Positions 58,586 to 64,000 of a stretch of 64,000 bases of DNA are shown piece after piece. Origin of the DNA: a cyanobacterium endosymbiont of Rhopalodia gibberula. GTDB lineage: Bacteria > Cyanobacteriota > Cyanobacteriia > Cyanobacteriales > Microcystaceae. Below the pieces are notes generated by a model. That model saw nothing but the letters and a program-made list of their open reading frames with translations. It had not been told where the DNA came from and made no database searches. The DNA lies in NCBI RefSeq assembly GCF_003574135.1, contig NZ_AP018341.1, positions 1,364,001 through 1,428,000 of the forward strand, written 5' to 3'. Each line of letters starts with the position of its first letter. Position 1 is the first letter of the stretch. A program made the position numbers and the translations under genes.

Positions 58586-59938
58586 TTAACGCATGGTCAC
58601 AAATTCTTCAGCAGAACTTGGATGAATACCAACTGTAGCATCAAAATCAGCTTTTTTAGCTCCCATTTTTACTGCAATCGCTATTCCTTGAATAATTTCG
58701 GCAGCATGATCTCCTACCATATGTGCGCCTAGAACTCGATCACTTTCTTTATGAACAACAAGTTTTATCAAAGTTTTTTCCTTTTTATCAGGCAATACAT
58801 AATACATGGGACGAAACTCACTACTATATACTTTGATAGCATTTTTCCCATATTGTTCTTTAGCTTTTGCTTCAGTTAGTCCTACTGTGGCAGCTTCTGG
58901 AATACTAAACACGGCAGATGGGACATTTTCATAGCTCATCAAACACGATTTCCCCCCAAATTTGGTGTCAGCGAAGGCGCGTCCTTCACTAATGGCGACA
59001 GGAGTGAGATTAATACGATCTGTACAGTCTCCAATTGCATATATATTTGGTTCAGCGGTTTGACTATATTTGTCGACAATGATCACTCCATTTTGCACTT
59101 CAACCTCTGTATTTTCTAATCCTAAGTTCTCTAAGTTAGGAATACGTCCAGTAGCAGCCAACCCGATGGTATCAGCTAACACCATGTCATTATTGCTATC
59201 TCCTTCTAGAGAAATTGTTAAACCTTGGTTTGTCTTTTTGATTTTAGAGATGGAACAGTTCTTTAGGATGCGAACACCATGTTCTTCCATAGACTTTTGG
59301 ATGGTGGATTGAAGATCTTCATCAAACCCTTTTAATATTTTATCGCGGCGAATAATCTGGATAACATCCGACCCTAGTCCATGCATAATACAGGCAAATT
59401 CCACCCCAATATAACCTCCTCCCCAAATAACGACGCGTTTGGGTTGTTCAGGTAGTTTAAACATAGCATCAGAGGTCACTAAATATTCTTTCCCTGGAAT
59501 GTTTGGTTTAATGGGACGTCCTCCCACAGCAATTAAAACTTTATCGGCAGTAACTTTGGTATCTCCCACTTCTACGGTGTGGGGATCGAGTAGCCTACCA
59601 TGGACACGATACAGTTGAACATTGGATTTATCCAACATTCTTTGGTAAATACCATTGAGACGACCAACTTCCCTATTGATAGCGGACATCATTTTAGTCC
59701 AGTCAAGGATACTTTTAACTGGACTCCATCCGTATCCTTGGGACTCTTCCAAGATGCTAGGGAAGTGAGAAGTATAAACCATTAACTTTTTAGGAATACA
59801 TCCTCTGTTAACACAGGTTCCCCCTAAACGATTAAATTCTGCTAACCCGACTTTGGCTCCATATTCGGCAGCGCGTCTAGCAGTAGCAATTCCTCCTGAA
59901 CCACCACCAATGACAAATAAATCAAAATCAAAACTCAT
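58586..59938 (-). CDS. gor: Glutathione-disulfide reductase
   Basis: 450-residue class I disulfide oxidoreductase that reduces glutathione disulfide with NADPH. FAD site VIGGGSGGIATARRAAEYGA (9-28), redox-active disulfide GGTCVNRGCIPKK (about 39-51), NADPH site VIWGGGYIGVEFA (about 169-181), FAD segment IYAIGDCTD and the C-terminal catalytic His-Glu in GIHPSSAEEFVTMR. The NADPH-binding loop after GGG has IIRRDKILKGFDEDL, usual for cyanobacterial Gor. ATG at 59938. Complete; oxidative defence via glutathione is retained. Confidence 0.94.
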   Translation of the reverse strand: MSFDFDLFVIGGGSGGIATARRAAEYGAKVGLAEFNRLGGTCVNRGCIPKKLMVYTSHFPSILEESQGYGWSPVKSILDWTKMMSAINREVGRLNGIYQRMLDKSNVQLYRVHGRLLDPHTVEVGDTKVTADKVLIAVGGRPIKPNIPGKEYLVTSDAMFKLPEQPKRVVIWGGGYIGVEFACIMHGLGSDVIQIIRRDKILKGFDEDLQSTIQKSMEEHGVRILKNCSISKIKKTNQGLTISLEGDSNNDMVLADTIGLAATGRIPNLENLGLENTEVEVQNGVIIVDKYSQTAEPNIYAIGDCTDRINLTPVAISEGRAFADTKFGGKSCLMSYENVPSAVFSIPEAATVGLTEAKAKEQYGKNAIKVYSSEFRPMYYVLPDKKEKTLIKLVVHKESDRVLGAHMVGDHAAEIIQGIAIAVKMGAKKADFDATVGIHPSSAEEFVTMR

Positions 59939-61137
59939 AATTTTATTAAATCTCCTAAATTCTAGGTTTAAACTTTTACATTGTGCTTTTTAGCCCTGTT
60001 TTTTATCTTAAGACAGTTGGCTATTCAAACACACTGATCGCTTCTAATTACATATTAAACCTTGTTCATCAGTTTTTCCAATTCCTGGAAATATTGTTAC
60101 TTTTTCGCCTAATTTAAATTCCGTAACAGATGATAGTAATTTTATCAAGATTTAGCTTACAATTTTTTTTAAAACCTCTAGTTTAGATGATAGATAATTT
60201 TGCTGATTAAAAATTTTTAAAAAAAACTTTAAAAAGACTTAATAAAAGTCAATTTTATTTATAAATAAATAGTTTTATTGAACTACTTTATAGGTTAATA
60301 ATTGTATCCTTTGTGAAAATATATACCCTCTAAGTTTAATAAATTAAAATTAGAGTCATTGAAGTAATAATAACCTATTAAGATAGTAGCCCATTAACTA
60401 TAAAAGAATAACGATTAGAAAAGAATATTTTGCTTCACCTATTTTAGCCATCAAATATAATTGACATATTGACTTAAATCCTAATATGCTAACTTAGCAG
60501 TTGTTAATGCTAACATCTATCTCTAGGATGTGATCATTATCAATTTATATATTAAAATTAACAATTTTATTTGCAATAAAAATCTAGAAATAACAACTAC
60601 AATGTAATCTAAAAATTATAGATTAATCAGTTACAGAGACTAATAATATCTATACTGAAAGTTTTTTGAACTAACTTTAAAAAATATCATATTTTACTAG
60701 AAATATAAGCTTTAAAAACTACTATAACCTCATTAAGACTTAATTCTAATTCTTAACAAGAATAATATATTTTAGGGTTATTCCGTCATAATTTAGTCAC
60801 TCCATAAATATCAGTTACCACATTTAAAGTTAATGGAACTCTTAAAACTAATTTTAAAAACACAATAGTTAAAGATAATTTACAAGGTAAAATAGGAACA
60901 ATATCTGGTATTTCTAAATTATCTGACTATCTAATAGTTTAATAGTTATTCTCCTTTAACTATTAAACTATCAGTTCTAATATAAGCCGATCAGAAGTTC
61001 CTATATAAGAAACTAGAAAGGAAATTTATAGTAGCATTATTTTGAGTGAGTCGACTTATTAAAGATGTTAACTTACATAAGGTATAGTAGGGACAAATTT
61101 TAATGAAAAACAGCTTATAATTTATTAGTAACTTTAC
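59939..61137. other. 1.2-kb gene-free stretch
   Basis: AT-rich. Near 60813-60940 one plus frame gives VTTFKVNGTLKTNFKNTIVK and DNLQGKIGTISGISKLSDYL, possibly a gene relic I cannot name. It runs into the hairpin at 60934-60971. Confidence 0.45.
60934..60971. repeat. Perfect 15-bp inverted repeat
   Basis: ATAGTTTAATAGTTA and TAACTATTAAACTAT are exact complements around TTCTCCTT. It lies at the end of the unnamed relic reading. Confidence 0.8.
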
Positions 61138-61752
61138 TTATTTCATAGCTGCTAATAAAGCAATAAGAGCATTATTTTCATAGGAATTAATTTCTTGATC
61201 TAACCAAGCAATTCTTACCGCAATGGGAAAGGCACTCGCCGCTACATCTGGGTCAAGTTTTTTTAATAATTCTGGTGACTGAGGAACTTTTAAAGCAGAT
61301 TTAATACTAATCAGAATAGATTGATCTAATTTAAGGGGAGAAAGCTGAGTTTCTACCTCATGCCAGTCAATTTTATCATTGGGAATTCCTACTTGGATTA
61401 AATAAGCTAGTAATCTAGACAATTGTAATTGTTGTCCATCATCCATGTGGCTATAATTGCCATTGGCAGGGCTATCAATTTTAGAGTGTGATCGCCCAAT
61501 GTGCGTTTCCGATGATCGCAGATTTTCAAGAATTTGTTGCCAGTCTTTAGCATCACATGAATCAGGTTTAGCTACTGTAAGACAAACATGAATTCGTTCA
61601 GCTTTAGGAGAAATTTTAGTCACCCTCGCCCGAACCCCAAGATAACCTAACCAACGAGCAATGGTGTCAACTAGAGTCGCCTGGGTAGCGTGAGAATTTG
61701 CTAACAAGCGGATTTGGGTTTGAACTAGAGGGCGAACAATTTGGGAGAGCAT
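61138..61752 (-). CDS. Conserved cyanobacterial protein of unknown function
   Basis: 204 residues, complete, ATG at 61752. The first third mixes hydrophobic and basic stretches (LVQTQIRLLANSHATQATLV, DTIARWLGYLGVRARVTKIS), followed by a strand-like HVCLTVAKPDSCDAKDWQQI. The rest is predicted helical (LSRLLAYLIQVG, VAASAFPIAVRIAWLDQEIN). No signal peptide, membrane helix or catalytic motif is evident. I do not recognise a named family, though its even composition and lack of damage suggest a real and expressed gene. Confidence 0.6.
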   Translation of the reverse strand: MLSQIVRPLVQTQIRLLANSHATQATLVDTIARWLGYLGVRARVTKISPKAERIHVCLTVAKPDSCDAKDWQQILENLRSSETHIGRSHSKIDSPANGNYSHMDDGQQLQLSRLLAYLIQVGIPNDKIDWHEVETQLSPLKLDQSILISIKSALKVPQSPELLKKLDPDVAASAFPIAVRIAWLDQEINSYENNALIALLAAMK

Positions 61753-62666
61753 GATAACTAAGATGCTTTAATTTCTCTTCTTTCCGTAATATAGATCAAT
61801 TGTCAAGTTTAATGTTGTCACAAAGATAGCGAAACCAATTTCGAAGAGAAGTGCAGATTATAGTTTTAGTGTAGGTGATTTGGGTGATAAAGGAATTTTT
61901 CAGAATAAGTAGGCAATTATTAGGAAATTAATCCTATTTAAGCTTTTTTAACTTCGGTATCCAATTTTTGCTCACGAAGTAGATTCGTGCTGACTTCTTT
62001 ATACGGTTGATTGATGTAATTAATTCCCCAAATTTGTCAAGATCTCTTGGGATTTTAATATGTCTAAACAAAAAAACAAAGAATGTTCAGGTTGTTTACT
62101 CAATCTTTTCTCATTAAAAAGGCAATAGTTCTTAAAGTTAGTAAAATTAAAACTATAATTTTACTTATTCCTTTAGTCTTTCCTTCTAGAGGTTTTGCTT
62201 TTTTTGTCTATAAATTGCTTCAAACGATACAATCATCAAGCTTGATGACCCTACCAGTTATGTGTCAATCAACCAAGCTTTATTTTAAAAATACCATTTA
62301 AACGAAAGTTGAGGCAGATAAATGTCAATCTTCAAACCAATCAATCACGTTTTTTCTGAGGTTTATAATGAAAAGAATTTTAGATATGAACTAAATACAC
62401 TCACAAAACACGGTAAAATTGCTATTGCTAACTAACAACTCCATCGCGTCAAATTGTTAATATTACTCAAGTAGACAGCATTTTCGGGGGTTTTCTTTTT
62501 GGAAAAACCAAATAAACTAACTGTTTATAAGATTAACAACTTACTTTTGGCTAAGTTAAAGACTCTGATATTACAAAAGTAGAGAGTTAAAATTTGTCTC
62601 TAATTGGTTTATGCTAAAAAGGATAAGTTTTGCTAGACTCTACAAAAATTGTTTTTTCCAACTTTT
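61753..62666. other. Gene-free stretch
   Basis: The plus-strand open frame at 62083-62301 is hydrophobic and basic with no family match. It may belong to a decayed gene starting near 62061 (MSKQKNKECSGCLLN) and running to about 62580, where RQIVNITQVDSIFGG is readable in another frame. Not identified. Confidence 0.4.
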
Positions 62667-63542
62667 ATGGAATGTATTATTAGCCGCCGCGCTCAATTCT
62701 CGGCGAGTCATCGGTATTGGCTACCTGAATTCGATGAAGGGGAAAATAAACGACTATTTGGGGCTTGTACCTGGTTTCCTGGTCACGGACACAACTATGT
62801 CCTCTATGTTTCCTTAATCGGAGAAATCGATCACTATGGCATGGTGGAAAACCTTTCTACCGTCAAGCGAGTTATCAAAAAAGAAGTCACCGGTCAACTC
62901 GATTATAGTTATCTCAATGACGTTTGGGAAGAATTCCAAGACACCTTACCCACCACCGAAAACCTAGCAAGGGTAATTTGGCAGAGGTTAGCGCCCCATT
63001 TACCTCTTGCTAACATCCAATTATTTGAATATCCCCAGTTGTGGGCGCAATACCAAGGAAATGCTATGAAAGCTAGTTTAACCATTCGGACTCATTTCAG
63101 TGCGGCACATCGTTTAGCTCTTCCCGAATTAAGCTTAGAAGAAAATACCAAAATTTATGGAAAATGTGCCCGTCCCCACGGACACGGACACAATTACCAT
63201 CTCGAGGTTTCCGTTACTGGAGAGATTGATTCGCGTACAGGAATGTTAGTAGATTTAGTCGCCTTACAAGAGGTGGTCAATAACTACGTAGTTGAACCAT
63301 TTGACCATAACTTTCTTAACAAAGATGTTCCTTACTTTGCTCAAATCGTTCCTACCGCTGAAAATATTGCCCTTCATATTGCTCAATTACTTCGAAAACC
63401 CATTGAAGAACTCGGTGTAGATCTTGATAAAGTTAAATTGATCGAGAGTCCCAATAACTCCTGTGAGATTTATTGTCGTAAGTCTCCTCAAATCCCTCAA
63501 GGGTTAACCCACCAAGAATCTGTCTTGGCAACAACTAATTAG
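62667..63542 (+). CDS. Double-domain PTPS / 6-carboxytetrahydropterin synthase homologue
   Basis: 291 residues from ATG 62667 made of two PTPS/QueD domains in tandem. The second (about 134-270) is complete: zinc ligands in HFSAAHRLALPE and PHGHGHNYHLEV, the catalytic Cys in YGKCARPHG, Asp in MLVDLVAL, His in FDHNFLN and Glu in PTAENIA. The first (about 1-125) keeps FSASHRYWLPE and PGHGHNYVLYV plus a Cys (GACTWFPG), but has LDYSYLN in place of FDHNFLN and MVENLS in place of LVDL, so its catalytic Asp-His pair seems lost. QueD makes the 7-deazaguanine precursor; PTPS makes biopterin precursors. The two-domain form is known in cyanobacteria; the exact reaction is unsettled. Confidence 0.82.
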   Translation: MECIISRRAQFSASHRYWLPEFDEGENKRLFGACTWFPGHGHNYVLYVSLIGEIDHYGMVENLSTVKRVIKKEVTGQLDYSYLNDVWEEFQDTLPTTENLARVIWQRLAPHLPLANIQLFEYPQLWAQYQGNAMKASLTIRTHFSAAHRLALPELSLEENTKIYGKCARPHGHGHNYHLEVSVTGEIDSRTGMLVDLVALQEVVNNYVVEPFDHNFLNKDVPYFAQIVPTAENIALHIAQLLRKPIEELGVDLDKVKLIESPNNSCEIYCRKSPQIPQGLTHQESVLATTN

Positions 63543-63754
63543 AGAATTAAAATTAATATAAGCTGACCTCAAACTAATAAGAATTAATTTAAGATCAAAA
63601 CTTGAAGATTACGGAAAGTTGACAGTTGTTTCAAAGAAATAACCTAGCCGTTGATGTGTCTGGTAATATGGGCAAACGCTAGGCGGTATACTAGATGGTA
63701 TGACTGTGTTGTCGCCTGCAAAATCTCCAATCTTAGATTAAGGATAGATGTACG

Positions 63755-64000
63755 ATGGAATCCCAAGCTCAAGAAAAAACGATCCCTCAAGGCTTAGATA
63801 TTGACCCTCAAGGCTTAGATACCGACCCTCAAGGCTTAGACACCGAAGTTTCAGGGACACTGACAAAGCAACCGTCTATGACTGATCAGCCTTGGCAAGA
63901 GTGGCTAGAACCTGTAGTTGATCTTCTTTCTAATGCCTCTGATTACATTGGACAATGGTTCAACGCCTATAAACAATTGCTGACAACTCTCGGCATTGTC
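63755..64000 (+). CDS. CAAD/CURT1-type thylakoid protein, N-terminal part
   Basis: Open frame from ATG 63755, cut by the window end. The first 30 residues hold three copies of DPQGLD(I/T) encoded by a 21-bp tandem repeat. Then comes MTDQPWQEWLEPVVDLLSNA, SDYIGQWFNAYKQLLTTLG: an amphipathic helix and the start of the hydrophobic CAAD domain. CAAD proteins in cyanobacteria are membrane proteins that curve thylakoids (CURT1) or anchor aminoacyl-tRNA synthetases. A TATACT box at 63687-63692 is a possible -10. The C-terminal membrane helices are outside the window, so integrity is not known. Confidence 0.72.
   Translation, partial: MESQAQEKTIPQGLDIDPQGLDTDPQGLDTEVSGTLTKQPSMTDQPWQEWLEPVVDLLSNASDYIGQWFNAYKQLLTTLGIV
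63784..63846 (+). repeat. Three 21-bp tandem repeats in the CAAD gene
   Basis: Units 63784-63804, 63805-63825 and 63826-63846 share CCCTCAAGGCTTAGA and end ATTGA, ACCGA and ACCGA. They keep the frame and add seven residues each. Confidence 0.9.

Noticed and set aside
63784-63846. CRISPR or minisatellite array
   Set aside because: Only three abutting 21-bp units with no spacers, in frame within a protein gene.

Overview
The window looks like chromosome from a cyanobacterium undergoing genome decay. Cyanobacterial marker genes include Ycf54, a PCP_red protein, a CO2 hydration protein, a CAAD/CURT1-type protein, cyanobacterial RNase E with an Arg-rich tail, and RodZ. The DNA is visibly AT-rich, intact genes are separated by 0.3-3.5 kb of nearly ORF-free sequence, and many of these gaps hold readable remains of genes broken by stops and frameshifts. 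I saw only one HIP1 octamer (GCGATCGC, 12474-12481). This combination fits an endosymbiont derived from Crocosphaera/Cyanothece-type unicellular cyanobacteria, such as the spheroid body of Epithemia/Rhopalodia diatoms. That lineage assignment is inference; the sequence alone does not prove it.

Layout. 0-12.7 kb: DinG-like helicase, PCP_red protein flanked by a 142-bp inverted repeat pair, comB, ackA, a degenerate PEP-CTERM-like protein, a secreted triple-repeat protein with rodZ, ycf54 and pdxJ. 14-20 kb: a MacB/DevA-type ABC ATPase, ruvB, a phytoene/squalene synthase-family protein, glyQ. 20.8-22.2 kb: relics of an ECF sigma factor (SigG type) and a Spy/CpxP-like gene. 22.9-28.8 kb: CO2 hydration protein, trmH, a broken two-domain selD, a DUF2141 protein. 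28.8-32.3 kb: a large empty stretch with a candidate Yfr1 sRNA, a parA relic and an IS relic. 32.3-43 kb: metallophosphoesterase, tRNA-Ser(UGA), relics of a LON-domain gene, a DUF1997 gene and rnhB, intact pheA and rne, and a broken M3 oligopeptidase. 43-50.7 kb: IS and repeat relics, tRNA-Asp with a clear promoter, coaE, a zinc-ribbon protein, iscS-like cysteine desulfurase, a broken Wzz/tyrosine-kinase-type polysaccharide gene. 50.8-64 kb: ctpA, Nudix hydrolase with a lipoprotein, folD with a tandem-repeat partner, an intact large CyRepA1/DUF3854 replication-type protein, gor, an unknown protein, a double-domain PTPS/QueD homologue, and the start of a CAAD protein.

The intact set covers translation (glyQ, trmH, tRNAs), cofactors (pdxJ, coaE, folD), redox and Fe-S (gor, cysteine desulfurase), RNA turnover (rne), envelope (rodZ, ctpA) and carbon metabolism (ackA, pheA). 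The broken set covers functions dispensable inside a host: stress sigma factor and periplasmic chaperone, selenophosphate synthesis, export polysaccharide, a peptidase, ParA and RNase HII.

Two signals stand out. First, the intergenic DNA contains many perfect or near-perfect inverted repeats with 14-27 bp arms; one of them sits exactly at a frameshift that destroys the glycine-rich loop of the selD-linked oxidoreductase, suggesting template-switch (quasipalindrome) mutation. Second, an intact primase/helicase-like replication gene of plasmid type persists on an otherwise decaying chromosome.
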